Positions 34,181 through 42,989 are shown, numbered from the stretch's first letter. The stretch is DNA of 64,000 nt from WHTX01 sp038255145 (GCA_038255145.1 JBBSLP010000007.1:1-64000); one strand, 5' to 3'. The notes: generated by a model from the sequence alone, not told the origin. Program-made: numbers and translations.

Positions 34181-34883
34181 GGGCGGCGGCGGTGGGCATG
34201 GCCACCGCCCAGGCACCGAGCACGATCCACGCCAGCGCTCCGGGAGGGGCCAGGGCGCCCGCGGCCCAACCCAGCAGCTCGGCCAGGGCGGCCGAGGGCA
34301 ACACCTCGGCCAGCGCACGACCGGCGCCGGGCAGCTCGGACGCAGGCACGGCGATGCCCCCGAAGAGCAGCAGCACCAGGTACAGGGCGTTGGTGGCGGC
34401 CAGGTTGGCCGGGCCCGACAGCGTCCCCGCCAGCAGCATGCCCAGGCCGGCGAACGCCGCGGTGCCCATCAGCAGGGCAGCCACGAAGGGCAGGGGCTCG
34501 ATGTCGGCTGTCCAGCCCAGGGCCACGGCCACGGCCACCAGCACGACGACCTGAGCGGCCTCGACGGCCAGTATCACGGTCACCTTGGCCGCCAACAGCC
34601 GGGGTCGGCCCAGGGGGGTGAGGCCCAGGCGCTCGAGCACCCCGTAGTGGCGCTCGAAGCCGGTGGCGATGCCCAGGGACACCAGGGCCGTGGACATGAC
34701 GGCCAGGGCGAGCACGGCGGGGGCCAGGGCATCGATGGGGTCATCCGTGCCGGTGGGCAGGATGTCCACCCAGGAGAAGAAGACCAGCACCAGCAAGGGG
34801 ATGCCCAGGGACACCAGCAGCTGCTCGCCCTGGCGCAGCGACAGCACCAGCTCGGTGCGGGCCTGGGCCACGTAGGCGCTCAC
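34155..34883 (-). CDS. ABC-2 type transporter permease
   Basis: This 242-residue protein has six predicted helices and ABC-2 permease layout: an N-terminal amphipathic helix (AQARTELVLSLRQGEQLLVSLGIPLLVLVFF), the loop GFERHYGVLERLGLTPLGR between helices 2 and 3, and LVLLLFGGIAVPASELPG near the end. The GTG start overlaps the stop of the ATPase gene (GTGA). The substrate is unknown; drug, lipid or polyketide export are typical for such two-gene systems. Confidence 0.88.
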   Translation of the reverse strand: MSAYVAQARTELVLSLRQGEQLLVSLGIPLLVLVFFSWVDILPTGTDDPIDALAPAVLALAVMSTALVSLGIATGFERHYGVLERLGLTPLGRPRLLAAKVTVILAVEAAQVVVLVAVAVALGWTADIEPLPFVAALLMGTAAFAGLGMLLAGTLSGPANLAATNALYLVLLLFGGIAVPASELPGAGRALAEVLPSAALAELLGWAAGALAPPGALAWIVLGAWAVAMPTAAALTFRWEPR

Positions 34884-35812
34884 GGTCGCTCCTCGCTCAG
34901 GTTGGTGGCCCGCCCGTCCCCGGTCAGGCGCAGGAACACGTCCTCCAGCCGTTGGCGGCCGGCCCGCAGGTCGCCGAGGGCCAGGTTCCGCTGGGCCAGC
35001 CACGTGGTCAGCGCCGCCACCGTGACCGGGGTGGGGTCGACGTCGGCCACGTAGTCCCCGGCCCGCTCCTCGCGCACCGGGCCGCCGAGCACCACGGCCA
35101 GCTCGGACACGTCCAGCCCGGCCGCGGCGGCGAAGCGCAGCTGGGCCGGTCCGGCCTGGGCCGCCAGCTCGTCGGGACGGCCCGCCGCCACCAGTTGGCC
35201 CCGGTCCACGATCACCACCCTGTCGGCCATGCGCTCGACCTCGTCGAGCTCGTGGGTGGTCACCAGCACGCACACGTCGCGGTCGCGCAACTCGGCCACC
35301 AGGGCCCGGATGAGGCGGCGGCCCTCGACGTCGACGCCGGCGGTGGGCTCGTCGAGCAGGGCTACCTCGGGCCGGGCCACCAGGGCCAGGGCCAGGCTCA
35401 GGCGCTGCTGCTCACCCCCCGACAGCTTGCGCCACGGGGTGCGGGCCCGTTCCCCCAGCCCCACCCGCTCCAGCAGGGCGGCGGGGTCCTCGGCCGAGGG
35501 GTAGTAGCTGGCGAACAGGCGCACGGCCTCGAGGGGGCGGATGGCGGTGTACAGGCGGCTGGACTGGGGCATGGCCCCCAGGCGGGGGAGCAGGGCGGCG
35601 CGTTGGGACACCGGGTCGAGGCCCAGCACCCGCACCCGGCCCCCGTCGGGGCGCTGGTAGCCCTCCAGGGTGCGCACGGTGGTCGTCTTGCCGGCGCCGT
35701 TGGGGCCCAGCAGGGCCACGACCTCGCCGGCATCGGCCGTGAACGACACCCCGTCCACGGCCACCAGGTCGCCGAAGCGGACGGTGAGGTCCTCGACCTC
35801 GATGGCAGGCAT
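34880..35812 (-). CDS. ABC transporter ATP-binding protein (ABC-2 exporter)
   Basis: This 310-residue ATPase shows Walker A GPNGAGKTTT, Q-loop GAMPQSSRLY, signature LSGGEQQRLSLA, Walker B VALLDEPTAGVD and H-loop TTHELDE, plus a DrrA-like C-terminal domain ending RLEDVFLRLTGD. It pairs with the coupled permease. The ATG at 35812 is eight bases after a TACGCT box; serS is transcribed divergently. Confidence 0.95.
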   Translation of the reverse strand: MPAIEVEDLTVRFGDLVAVDGVSFTADAGEVVALLGPNGAGKTTTVRTLEGYQRPDGGRVRVLGLDPVSQRAALLPRLGAMPQSSRLYTAIRPLEAVRLFASYYPSAEDPAALLERVGLGERARTPWRKLSGGEQQRLSLALALVARPEVALLDEPTAGVDVEGRRLIRALVAELRDRDVCVLVTTHELDEVERMADRVVIVDRGQLVAAGRPDELAAQAGPAQLRFAAAAGLDVSELAVVLGGPVREERAGDYVADVDPTPVTVAALTTWLAQRNLALGDLRAGRQRLEDVFLRLTGDGRATNLSEERP

Positions 35813-35820
35813 CGGCGCCG

Positions 35821-35826
35821 AGCGTA
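35821..35826 (-). promoter_or_regulatory. -10 box of the ABC exporter operon
   Basis: TACGCT on the minus strand, eight bases before the ATG of the ATPase gene. Confidence 0.45.
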
Positions 35827-35912
35827 GGCGGTGGCCGGGCCCCGGAGACCCCACCCACCGAGCCCGTTGGCCGCCCGCCCGCAACCCGTTCGGGACCTCG
35901 GCATGGGCCGGG

Positions 35913-35918
35913 TAGCGT
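35913..35918 (+). promoter_or_regulatory. -10 box of serS
   Basis: TAGCGT eight bases before the serS ATG. No Shine-Dalgarno sequence fits in the gap. Confidence 0.5.
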
Positions 35919-35926
35919 GCTCGCCC

Positions 35927-37222
35927 ATGATCGACGTGCGTCGCCTGCGGGCCGAGCCGGACGAGGTGCGGGCCCAGCTGGCCCGTCGGGGCATCGACCT
36001 GGCCCCCATCGACCGCATCCTCGAGCTCGATGCGTCCCAGCGCCAGGTGGCGGCGCGGCGTGACGAGGTGCGCAGCCGGGTCAAGGAGCTGTCCACGATG
36101 GTGGGTCAGGCCCGCCGCTCGGGCGACGCCACCGCGGCGGAGGCCGCAGCCGACGAGAGCCGGGCCCTGGGCGACAGCGAGCGTGAGCTGACAGCCGAGG
36201 CCGACCGGCTGGCCGACGAGCTGCGGGCCGAGCTGCTGGTCCTGCCCAACCTGCCCTCGCTCGACGCCCCCGACGGGGCCGGCGAAGAGGACAACGTGGT
36301 GGCCCGGGTCGAGCGCTTCGACCCCACGTCCTACGCCGAGCACCAACGGGTGCCGCACTGGGACATCGGCACCGAGCTGGGCATCCTCGACCTCGAGCGG
36401 GGAGCCAAGCTGTCGGGCTCGATGTTCGTCATGTACCGGGGGGCGGGGGCCCTGCTGGTGCGGGCGCTCGTCAACCTGGCGCTCGACCGCAACAGCGACG
36501 CCTTCGAGGAGATCCGGCCCCCCACCCTGGTCACCACCCAGACCATGATCTCGACCGGGCACCTGCCCAAGTTCGTCGACGAGGCCTACCACCTCGAGCG
36601 CGACGACCTGTGGGCCATCCCCACGGCCGAGGTACCGCTGACCTCGTTGGGTCGCGACGATGTGCTGGCCGAGGACGAGCTGCCCCTGCGGCTGATGGCC
36701 TACACGTCGTGCTTCCGGCGTGAGGCGGGCTCGGCGGGCCGCGACACGAGGGGCCTGCTGCGGGTGCACGAGTTCGACAAGGTCGAGATCCTGGCCTACT
36801 GCACACCCGAGCAGGCCGCCGACGTCCACGCCGAGCTGCTGTCCCGGGCCGAGGGCCTCATCCGCGACCTGGGCCTGGCCTACCGCATCCTCGACCTGTG
36901 CACCGGTGACCTGGGCAACTCGTCGGCCCGCACCTTCGACATCGAGGTCTACGCCCCCGGGGTGGACCGATGGCTCGAGGTGTCCTCGGTGTCGTGGTTC
37001 AGCGACTACCAGGCCCGGCGGGCCAACGTGCGCTACCGGCCCAGGGACCGCAAGGGCGCCGAGGTCGTGCACACCCTCAACGGCTCGGCTCTGGCCGTGC
37101 CCCGGGTGTGGGCCGCCCTGGTGGAGACCTGGCGACGGCCCGACGGCCAGATCGAGGTCCCCCCGGTGCTGCGCCCCTACGTCGGCGGGCGCGAGGTGCT
37201 CAGCCCCGGTCCCAGCCGCTGA
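35927..37222 (+). CDS. serS: Seryl-tRNA synthetase
   Basis: This 431-residue class II synthetase has the N-terminal antiparallel coiled coil (residues about 30-105), motif 1 around LVNLALDRNSDAFEEIRPPTL, the TAEVPL loop, motif 2 YTSCFRREAGSAGRDTRGLLRVHEF and motif 3 with NGSALAVPRVWAALVE. It charges tRNA-Ser, supplying protein synthesis. The ATG at 35927 gives the standard MIDVRRLRAEPDEVRAQLARRG start. Confidence 0.97.
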   Translation: MIDVRRLRAEPDEVRAQLARRGIDLAPIDRILELDASQRQVAARRDEVRSRVKELSTMVGQARRSGDATAAEAAADESRALGDSERELTAEADRLADELRAELLVLPNLPSLDAPDGAGEEDNVVARVERFDPTSYAEHQRVPHWDIGTELGILDLERGAKLSGSMFVMYRGAGALLVRALVNLALDRNSDAFEEIRPPTLVTTQTMISTGHLPKFVDEAYHLERDDLWAIPTAEVPLTSLGRDDVLAEDELPLRLMAYTSCFRREAGSAGRDTRGLLRVHEFDKVEILAYCTPEQAADVHAELLSRAEGLIRDLGLAYRILDLCTGDLGNSSARTFDIEVYAPGVDRWLEVSSVSWFSDYQARRANVRYRPRDRKGAEVVHTLNGSALAVPRVWAALVETWRRPDGQIEVPPVLRPYVGGREVLSPGPSR

Positions 37223-37276
37223 GCCGACGGCCGCCGGTCGTCGGATAGCCCCCTCGACATCGAACAGGTGTTCGTC

Positions 37277-37282
37277 TAGGGT
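37277..37282 (+). promoter_or_regulatory. -10 box for the leaderless radical SAM gene
   Basis: TAGGGT six bases before the GTG start at 37289. Confidence 0.55.
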
Positions 37283-37288
37283 GGCCTC

Positions 37289-38347
37289 GTGGACGGACCT
37301 GCCGATGTGGTCGAGGGGACGGCCGGCACCGGTCCCGACGACGAGGCGGCAGGCTCGTTCCGGTGGTCGGGGCTGTCCGGTGGGGACGAGGGCTGGTTCC
37401 CACCCGACGGGCCCGTCCTCGGCCGCGGCGCCTACGCCGGCTTGCGCTTCCACGAGGTCCGGGCCCGCACCGTGCTCAACAAGGTGCCGGCGGGCGCCCG
37501 GGTGCCCTTCCCGTGGACGGTCAACGTGTACCGGGGCTGCAGCCACGCCTGCACCTACTGCTTCGCCCGCCCCACGCATGACCACCTGGGCCTCGACACC
37601 GGCGAAGGCTTCGATCACGACATCGTGGTCAAGGTCAACGCCGTCGACGTGCTGCGGCGCGAGCTGGCACCCAGGCGGTGGGACCGCCAGCACGTCTCCA
37701 TGGGCACCAACACCGACCCCTACCAGCCCGCCGAAGGGCGCTACCGGTTGACCCGGGGCGTCCTCGGCGCCCTGATCGAGGCCCGCACCCCGTTCTCGGT
37801 GCTGACCAAGTCGACCCTGGTCCTGCGGGACCTCGACCTGCTGGTGGCGGGCAGTGCCCAGGGCCGGGTGTGGGTGGACCTGTCCATCGGCAGCCTGGAC
37901 GAGGCCGTGTGGCGGGCCACCGAGCCGGGCACGCCGGCGCCGTGGCTGCGGGTGCGGGCCGTGGCCCGGCTACGCGAGGCCGGCATCGACTGCGGGGTGC
38001 TGGTGGCCCCCCTGCAACCGGCCCTGCCCGGCGCCCTCGACGACGTGGCCCGGCTGCTCGACGCCCTGGCCGAGGCCCGGGTGACCACGGTCAGCGCCGT
38101 CAGCCTGCGCCTGGGCGGTGTGGTCCGTGACCACTACCAGCGCACCCTGGCCCGCCACCCCGAGCTCCAGGTGGGTCGGGGTCACCGGACCGTCGACGGG
38201 GGCGACCCTGTCGCCCACGTCCGGCGCCTGGCCGCCGAGCGCGGCCTGGCCTGGGGCAACCGCTGGGCCGAGTGGCAGGACACGGCCCGGGCCAGCGCGC
38301 CGTCCCCCGCACCCGAGGTCGTGCAGCTGGGTCTGCCCGGGTTCTGA
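37289..38347 (+). CDS. Radical SAM protein, Rv2578c family
   Basis: This 352-residue protein binds a 4Fe-4S cluster through CSHACTYC in VNVYRGCSHACTYCFARPTH and shows the family blocks RRWDRQHVSMGTNTDPYQPAEGRYRLTRG, FSVLTKSTLVLRDLDLL and a C-terminal RDHYQRTLARHPEL. This actinobacterial family is a relative of spore photoproduct lyase-type enzymes and has no settled substrate. An N-terminal 50 residues are variable. The message appears leaderless. Confidence 0.9.
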   Translation: MDGPADVVEGTAGTGPDDEAAGSFRWSGLSGGDEGWFPPDGPVLGRGAYAGLRFHEVRARTVLNKVPAGARVPFPWTVNVYRGCSHACTYCFARPTHDHLGLDTGEGFDHDIVVKVNAVDVLRRELAPRRWDRQHVSMGTNTDPYQPAEGRYRLTRGVLGALIEARTPFSVLTKSTLVLRDLDLLVAGSAQGRVWVDLSIGSLDEAVWRATEPGTPAPWLRVRAVARLREAGIDCGVLVAPLQPALPGALDDVARLLDALAEARVTTVSAVSLRLGGVVRDHYQRTLARHPELQVGRGHRTVDGGDPVAHVRRLAAERGLAWGNRWAEWQDTARASAPSPAPEVVQLGLPGF

Positions 38348-38530
38348 CCGCCGGGTCACCGCGCCCTGCCGGGCCGCCCGGGTCCGCTCATCCAGGGCGC
38401 GGCCTCGAGGGCAGGGACGAGGTCCCCGGCCAACCGAACGCCGCCGCCCACCTGTGCGGTAGGCGCATGCGTCCGGTTGGACCCCCGGGGTCGACAGGGC
38501 GGTGGCGCTTGGGGCCGGACGGGCCGCGGG

Positions 38531-38536
38531 TACCGT
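38531..38536 (+). promoter_or_regulatory. -10 box of pdxH
   Basis: TACCGT nine bases before the pdxH ATG; a short GAGG also precedes the start. Confidence 0.4.
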
Positions 38537-38545
38537 TTGTCGAGG

Positions 38546-39187
38546 ATGGACCTCTCCCAGCTGCGGCGGACCTACCAGGCGGCCCCCTTCGACCCTGCCG
38601 ATGCCGCCGAGGACCCCTTCGTGCAGTTCGAGCGCTGGTTCCTCGAGGTGTCCGCGGCGGTCGCCCTGCTCGAGCTCAACGCCGCCGTCCTGTCCACGGC
38701 GGGGGCGGACGGGAGGCCCTCGTCGCGCCACGTGCTGGTCAAGGGGGTGGGACCCGACGGCTTCCTGTTCTTCACCAACCACCACAGCCGCAAGGCGACC
38801 CAGCTGGCCGTCAACCCCTGGGCCAGCCTGGTCATGGCCTGGAGCCCCCTGGGCCGCCAGGTGGTGGCCGAGGGACCGGTGGCGCGGACCAGCGATGCCC
38901 AGAGCGACGACTACTTCGCCCGCCGTCCCCGGGGCAGCCAGCTGGGGGCGTGGGCCTCGCCGCAGAGCGAACCCCTCGGGGACAGGGACGAGCTCGATGC
39001 CGCCTACGCCGCCGCCGAGGCTCGCTACGCCGGCGGTCCCGTGCCCCGCCCACCCCACTGGGGCGGCTTCCGCCTGGCTCCCGAACGGGTCGAGTTCTGG
39101 CAGGGCCGGGAGAGCCGGATGCACGATCGCGTCGTCTACACCCCCGCCCCCGACGGCGGCTGGCAGCGCCAGCGCCTGGCCCCGTGA
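38546..39187 (+). CDS. pdxH: Pyridoxamine 5'-phosphate oxidase
   Basis: This 213-residue FMN enzyme makes pyridoxal phosphate. It has the N-terminal helix MDLSQLRRTYQAAPFDPADA, SSRHVLVKGVGPDGFLFFTNHHSRKATQL, the DDYFARRPRGSQLGAWASPQSEPL loop, PPHWGGFRLAPERVEFWQGRESRMHDR and the terminal RLAP that contacts PLP. All are canonical for PdxH rather than the wider PNPOx-like group. Confidence 0.96.
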   Translation: MDLSQLRRTYQAAPFDPADAAEDPFVQFERWFLEVSAAVALLELNAAVLSTAGADGRPSSRHVLVKGVGPDGFLFFTNHHSRKATQLAVNPWASLVMAWSPLGRQVVAEGPVARTSDAQSDDYFARRPRGSQLGAWASPQSEPLGDRDELDAAYAAAEARYAGGPVPRPPHWGGFRLAPERVEFWQGRESRMHDRVVYTPAPDGGWQRQRLAP

Positions 39188-39205
39188 CGGTCTGACAAGC
39201 GGCGG

Positions 39206-40138
39206 TCACACCAGGGCAGGGGCGACCTCCGACGCGATCAGGCGCACGTGGTCGTGGTCGTGGAGGTCCAGGACCTGCAGGTAGATGCGCTCGGCGCCGG
39301 CGTCGATGTAGCTGCGCACCTTGTCGACGACCTCGCCGGGCAGGCCGGCGGCTCCGTGGCGGCGGATCTCGTCGGGTTCGCGGCCGATGGCCGCGGCTCG
39401 ACGGGCGAAGGTGGCCTCGTCCTCGCCGCAGCACACCACCAGGGCGGCCGAGTACTTCAGCGAGGCGGGGTCGCGACCCTGGTCGGTGCAGGTCTGGCGC
39501 ACGTGGTCGCAGTCGGCCACGAACGTCTTCAGGGACACGAAGGCCCGGTTGAACTCGGTGGCGAAGCGGGCGGTCAGATCCGCGGTGCGCTTCTTGCCCC
39601 CGCCGCCGATGATGATGGGCGGGGTGGGCCGCTGGGTGGGCTTGGGCAGGGCGGGGGAGTCGGCCACCTGGTAGTGCTGGCCGGCGAACGAGAACGTCTC
39701 GTCGTCGGGGGTGCGCCACAGGCCGGTGATGATCTCGAGCTGCTCCTCGAGGATGTCGAAGCGCTCCTTGAGGCCGGGGAAGCGCAGGCCGTAGGACGTG
39801 TGCTCCTGCTCGTACCAACCGGCGCCGATGCCGAACTCGACCCGACCCCCGCTCATCTCGTCGACCTGGGCCACGGAGATGGCCAGGGGACCGGGGTTGC
39901 GGAAGGTGGCCGAGGTGACGAGCGTGCCCAGCCGCACCCGGCTCGTGTCCCGGGCCAGGGCCCCGAGCGTGACCCAGGCGTCGGTGGGTCCGGGCTGGCC
40001 GCTGACCCCACCCATCTTCAGGTAGTGGTCCGAACGGAAGAAGCCGTCGAAGCCCAGCTCCTCGACCAGGCGGGCCATGGCGGCCAGGTCGTCGTAGGTG
40101 GCCCCCTGCTGGGGTTCGGTGAAGACGCAGAGCTCCAT
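39206..40138 (-). CDS. LLM-class F420-dependent oxidoreductase
   Basis: This 310-residue luciferase-like monooxygenase-fold protein has MELCVFTEPQQGATYDDL, GFFRSDHYLKMGG, RVRLGTLVTSATFRNPGPLAISVAQVDEMSGGRVEFGIGAGWYEQEH and a PPIIIGGGGKKR phosphate/cofactor loop. In actinobacteria this subclass (TIGR03560-like) generally uses F420. Substrate unknown. A TAGGTT box seven bases before the ATG suggests a leaderless message. Confidence 0.88.
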   Translation of the reverse strand: MELCVFTEPQQGATYDDLAAMARLVEELGFDGFFRSDHYLKMGGVSGQPGPTDAWVTLGALARDTSRVRLGTLVTSATFRNPGPLAISVAQVDEMSGGRVEFGIGAGWYEQEHTSYGLRFPGLKERFDILEEQLEIITGLWRTPDDETFSFAGQHYQVADSPALPKPTQRPTPPIIIGGGGKKRTADLTARFATEFNRAFVSLKTFVADCDHVRQTCTDQGRDPASLKYSAALVVCCGEDEATFARRAAAIGREPDEIRRHGAAGLPGEVVDKVRSYIDAGAERIYLQVLDLHDHDHVRLIASEVAPALV

Positions 40139-40145
40139 GGGCCGG

Positions 40146-40151
40146 AACCTA
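40146..40151 (-). promoter_or_regulatory. -10 box of the LLM oxidoreductase gene
   Basis: TAGGTT on the minus strand with a seven-base spacer to the ATG at 40138. It overlaps the 3' end of the neighbouring hydrolase gene. Confidence 0.5.
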
Positions 40152-40814
40152 GCCCGGCTGCTCCTCCGCCCGGGAGCCCGACCCGGGGGCGGCCGCCGTC
40201 CACGTCATGGCCACCTCGGCCAGGGCCGCGACCAGGGCCTCGGTGTGGGGGTTGGTCCGACCCGTGCCCTGCCAGAACGGGCCCATGCCCCGGACCCGGG
40301 GCGGCAGTTCCACCTGCACACCACCGGCCGCGGGGCGGTTGACCGGGTTGTCACCGTGCACCCCCCGCAGGTCGGCGGGGAGCTCGCTCAGCTCGTCGAT
40401 GACCCGGTAGTGGCCCAGGCGCCGACGCAGGGTCGAGCCCAGGGCGGCCGCCAGGGGTCGGTTGCGCCCCCCCAGCAGGATGGTGGTGAACAGGCCCTGG
40501 CGGCCAAAGCCGTGGATGGCCACGGCCACCTCGACGTGGTCGAGGAAGGCGGCCAGGGCGGGGGACTGGGCGGGGTCGACCTGGCTGGAGGGGATGTGCC
40601 AGCGGAACTCGGGGGGCTGCACGACCCCGTAGTACGAGGCCCCGCTGGCCGCGGCCGCGGCGGCGGCGATCTCGTCGGTGTGCCGTTCGAGGGAGCCGCC
40701 GTGGAAGGCCATGAACCCGAAGCGGGTGCGCAGCTCGAGCTGCTCGCGCACGCCGGGGTGGGAGAGCAGGTGGGCGAAGGCCCCGCTCCCCCCACCGCTC
40801 CCGCGGCCGCTCAC
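40149..40814 (-). CDS. Poly-gamma-glutamate hydrolase family protein
   Basis: This 221-residue protein resembles the phage/Bacillus poly-gamma-glutamate hydrolase (DUF867-like) family: FMAFHGGSLERHTDEIAAA with the zinc-binding His/Glu, ASYYGVVQPP, VAVAIHGFGRQGLFTTILLGGRN and a C-terminal GVQVELPPRVRGMGPFW. The GTG start overlaps the stop of the CcdA gene (GTGA), coupling it to the TlpA-CcdA pair. No signal peptide is visible. The biological substrate is uncertain because no capsule genes are nearby. Confidence 0.75.
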   Translation of the reverse strand: MSGRGSGGGSGAFAHLLSHPGVREQLELRTRFGFMAFHGGSLERHTDEIAAAAAAASGASYYGVVQPPEFRWHIPSSQVDPAQSPALAAFLDHVEVAVAIHGFGRQGLFTTILLGGRNRPLAAALGSTLRRRLGHYRVIDELSELPADLRGVHGDNPVNRPAAGGVQVELPPRVRGMGPFWQGTGRTNPHTEALVAALAEVAMTWTAAAPGSGSRAEEQPG

Positions 40815-41728
40815 GCCGCGGTGCCCGCCCGGGCCCGCCGGACCGACGAGCGCCGCTGGGCCCGACGGGCGGCGGTGGCCAGTGCGGCCACGACCACGAC
40901 CACGGCCAGCACCGAGCCCACCCGCAGCGGCCCCAGGTCGCTGATCCACGTCTGCAGGTCGGCGCTGAGGGCGAAGCCCCGGTCGACGAGCCCGTCCCGG
41001 GTGGAGGCGTCCCGGCCCTGGCGCACCTCGTAGAGCCCGTACCAGGCGATGTACGCGCCCGAGGCCACCAACATGAGCCCCGAGACCAGGGGCACCCAGC
41101 GCACGAGCTGGCGGAAGCCGGCCACCAGGGATCCCCGGGCCAGGGCCACGGCCAGGGTCAGGGCGCTGATGAGCACGCCCATGCCCAACCCGTAGGCCAC
41201 GAACGTGGCCACCCCGGCCACCGTCCCGTGGTTGCGGATGGTCGTGCTCGTCGCCGCCAGGAAGGGGGCGATGGTGCAGGTGAGGGAGGCGGTGGCGTAC
41301 GAGGCGCCGAACAGGGCCATGGACCGGGTGCTGCGGTCACGCCCGCCCCGCTGGAGCTTGGGCAGGCGCAGCTGGGGGGCCCGGCCGACCAGCGTGGCCA
41401 CGCCGAGCACGATCAGGCCCAGGCCGATGGCCAGCGTCAGCCACTTGAGGTGCTGCTGGATGGCCATGGACACCTGGGTCAACACCAGGCCCATGACGCC
41501 GAAGACGGCCACGAAACCTGCGGTCATGGCCAGGGACACCCGCAGTGCCCGGCCGACGGCGCCGTCCAACGAGTCACCGGGCTCCTCCTCGAGGCCGAGG
41601 AAGAAGGACAGGTAGGCGGGCAACATGGCGAAGCCGCAGGGGTTGAACGCGGCCACCATGCCCGCTGCGAAGGCGAACGTCAGGGCGTCACGCACGGGCG
41701 GACCCCTGCGCCCGCGCCACCGCAGCAC
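40811..41728 (-). CDS. ccdA: CcdA-like thiol-disulfide transmembrane transporter
   Basis: This 305-residue protein has the DsbD/CcdA core of six helices with the two redox Cys: AAFNPCGFAMLPAYLSFFLGL and ASLTCTIAPFLAATS. It moves electrons across the membrane to an extracytoplasmic thioredoxin, presumably the TlpA-like lipoprotein encoded three bases upstream. A C-terminal extension adds two more helices and an Arg-rich tail. GTG at 41728 is used; a second GTG at 41692 is possible. Confidence 0.9.
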   Translation of the reverse strand: MLRWRGRRGPPVRDALTFAFAAGMVAAFNPCGFAMLPAYLSFFLGLEEEPGDSLDGAVGRALRVSLAMTAGFVAVFGVMGLVLTQVSMAIQQHLKWLTLAIGLGLIVLGVATLVGRAPQLRLPKLQRGGRDRSTRSMALFGASYATASLTCTIAPFLAATSTTIRNHGTVAGVATFVAYGLGMGVLISALTLAVALARGSLVAGFRQLVRWVPLVSGLMLVASGAYIAWYGLYEVRQGRDASTRDGLVDRGFALSADLQTWISDLGPLRVGSVLAVVVVVAALATAARRAQRRSSVRRARAGTAA

Positions 41729-41731
41729 CGC

Positions 41732-42268
41732 TCATGACAGCAGCTTCTCACGCACCTCGGCCTCGAGCTCATCGGCCTCGTAGGTGCCCGTGCGCACGTC
41801 GACCACCTTGCCCGTGGCGTCGAGCAGGGCGGTGGTGGGCATGCCCACCCCTCCCAGGGCGGCCACCGCGGTGAGGTTCGGGTCGCGCACCACCGTGAAG
41901 GTGACACCGGTCCTCGCCATCAGGTCCAGGGCATCCTCGGCCCGCTCGTTGACGCTGACCCCGACCACGTTGACCTGGTCACCGAGGGTCTGGTGGACCT
42001 GCTCGACGGCGGGCAGCTCGCGCACGCACGGTGTGCACCAGGCAGCGAAGAAGTTGACGATGGTGGGCTTGCCGGCGAACTCGGCGAAGGTGCCGTCGCT
42101 GCCGTCGAAGTGCTCGAAGGCGACCTGGCCGACCGTGCCGTCGGGGGCGGAGGCCGCAAGGGTGGCGCTGGTGGTGGCCCCGTCGTCATCGGAGCTGGTG
42201 CAGGCGACGGGGAGGACCGCGCCGAGGAGGATCGTGGACGCAACGAGGGTGGCGCGCAGTCTGGTCAT
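41732..42268 (-). CDS. TlpA-like thioredoxin-fold lipoprotein
   Basis: This 178-residue protein has a signal peptide with lipobox-like PVAC, a Thr/Ser/Ala linker and a thioredoxin domain with the active site FFAAWCTPCVRELPAVEQ, the cis-Pro in GVGMPTTALLD and a TlpA/ResA-type insert. It reduces or oxidises extracytoplasmic thiols, for example of apocytochrome c or the CuA site. GAGAGGA precedes the ATG. CcdA follows immediately as electron donor. Confidence 0.9.
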   Translation of the reverse strand: MTRLRATLVASTILLGAVLPVACTSSDDDGATTSATLAASAPDGTVGQVAFEHFDGSDGTFAEFAGKPTIVNFFAAWCTPCVRELPAVEQVHQTLGDQVNVVGVSVNERAEDALDLMARTGVTFTVVRDPNLTAVAALGGVGMPTTALLDATGKVVDVRTGTYEADELEAEVREKLLS

Positions 42269-42386
42269 GGTGGTCCTCTCCGCTACCCAGACGGTAGCGA
42301 AGCCGGCCACCGCGACCAGAGGCGCGCCGCCCCCCGTCGTGGCTGCCCGTGGTCACAGCCGGTCGTGCACGGGTCGCCCACCGCCG

Positions 42387-42417
42387 GGCCGGAGCTCGCT
42401 GAGACGTCGCTCCGGCC
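42387..42417 (-). terminator. Hairpin downstream of the WhiB gene
   Basis: A perfect 9-bp stem GGCCGGAGC/GCTCCGGCC with a 13-base loop lies about 45 bases past the WhiB stop. No T tract; terminator-like. Confidence 0.45.
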
Positions 42418-42461
42418 TGTGGTGTCGGTGGCCGTCCCGTGTTGGCTGGCCGTGGCTGTCG

Positions 42462-42863
42462 CTACGCGGTGCGCAGGATCTCGACGTGGGCGAGGTGCGC
42501 GGGCAGGGGGATCTCGGGCAGCTGGTCCTCGGGCCGGGCGACCTTGGGAGGCCGACCCCGACGCCGCTTGTTGGCCAGGATGCGGCCGTTCAGGAACAGC
42601 TGGCCACCCCACACCCCCCATGGCTCCTGGCGGTCGATGGCACCCTCGAGGCAGGGCACCAGCACCGGGCAGGTGGCGCAGATGCGCTTGGCGGTGGCGA
42701 TGTCGTGCAGCTCATCCGAGAAGAAGAGGTCCGCTGACCTCCCTTGTGGGTCCTTGCACGAGGCTTGGTCCCACCAATCACCGCGGGCGAAGAGGTCCTG
42801 GGTGGTCACAGGAGCCGGCACGACCGCAGCGGCGAAGGGGCGGGTGTCGGTTGCGTTGGTCAT
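42462..42863 (-). CDS. WhiB-family regulator, WhiB7-like (AT-hook)
   Basis: This 133-residue Fe-S transcription factor has four cluster cysteines (Cys36, then CATCPVLVPC with Cys62, 65 and 71), the turn GVWGG (83-87) and a C-terminal AT-hook RRGRPPK (101-107). The AT-hook is the hallmark of WhiB7, which activates intrinsic antibiotic-resistance genes with SigA. The ATG has GGAGC upstream. Its 5' leader holds a small ORF and a strong hairpin, as in whiB7 attenuation leaders. Assignment to WhiB7 rather than another WhiB with a basic tail is likely but not proven. Confidence 0.85.
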   Translation of the reverse strand: MTNATDTRPFAAAVVPAPVTTQDLFARGDWWDQASCKDPQGRSADLFFSDELHDIATAKRICATCPVLVPCLEGAIDRQEPWGVWGGQLFLNGRILANKRRRGRPPKVARPEDQLPEIPLPAHLAHVEILRTA

Positions 42864-42930
42864 GTCTGCTCCGTGGCTCTCAGGTGGGTCTGGGGGTGTG
42901 CTCTGGCTTGTGTGGTTTCTGGGGAACGCA

Positions 42931-42958
42931 GAAGGCCGCCGGTTTCCCGGCGGCCTTC
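42931..42958 (-). terminator. Strong hairpin in the WhiB leader, possible attenuator
   Basis: A perfect 12-bp stem (GAAGGCCGCCGG with its complement, loop of four bases) lies 31 bases after the small ORF stop and 67 bases before the whiB ATG. It could terminate the small-ORF message or act as an attenuator of whiB. No long T run follows. Confidence 0.6.
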
Positions 42959-42989
42959 GGAGAGATCCCTGCACTCAGCGAGCGTGTCG

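Noticed and set aside
40149..40949. Longer N-terminal extension of the poly-gamma-glutamate hydrolase.
   Set aside because: The extension lies within the ccdA coding region and is low-complexity Gly/Arg/Pro; the GTG at 40814 overlaps the ccdA stop.
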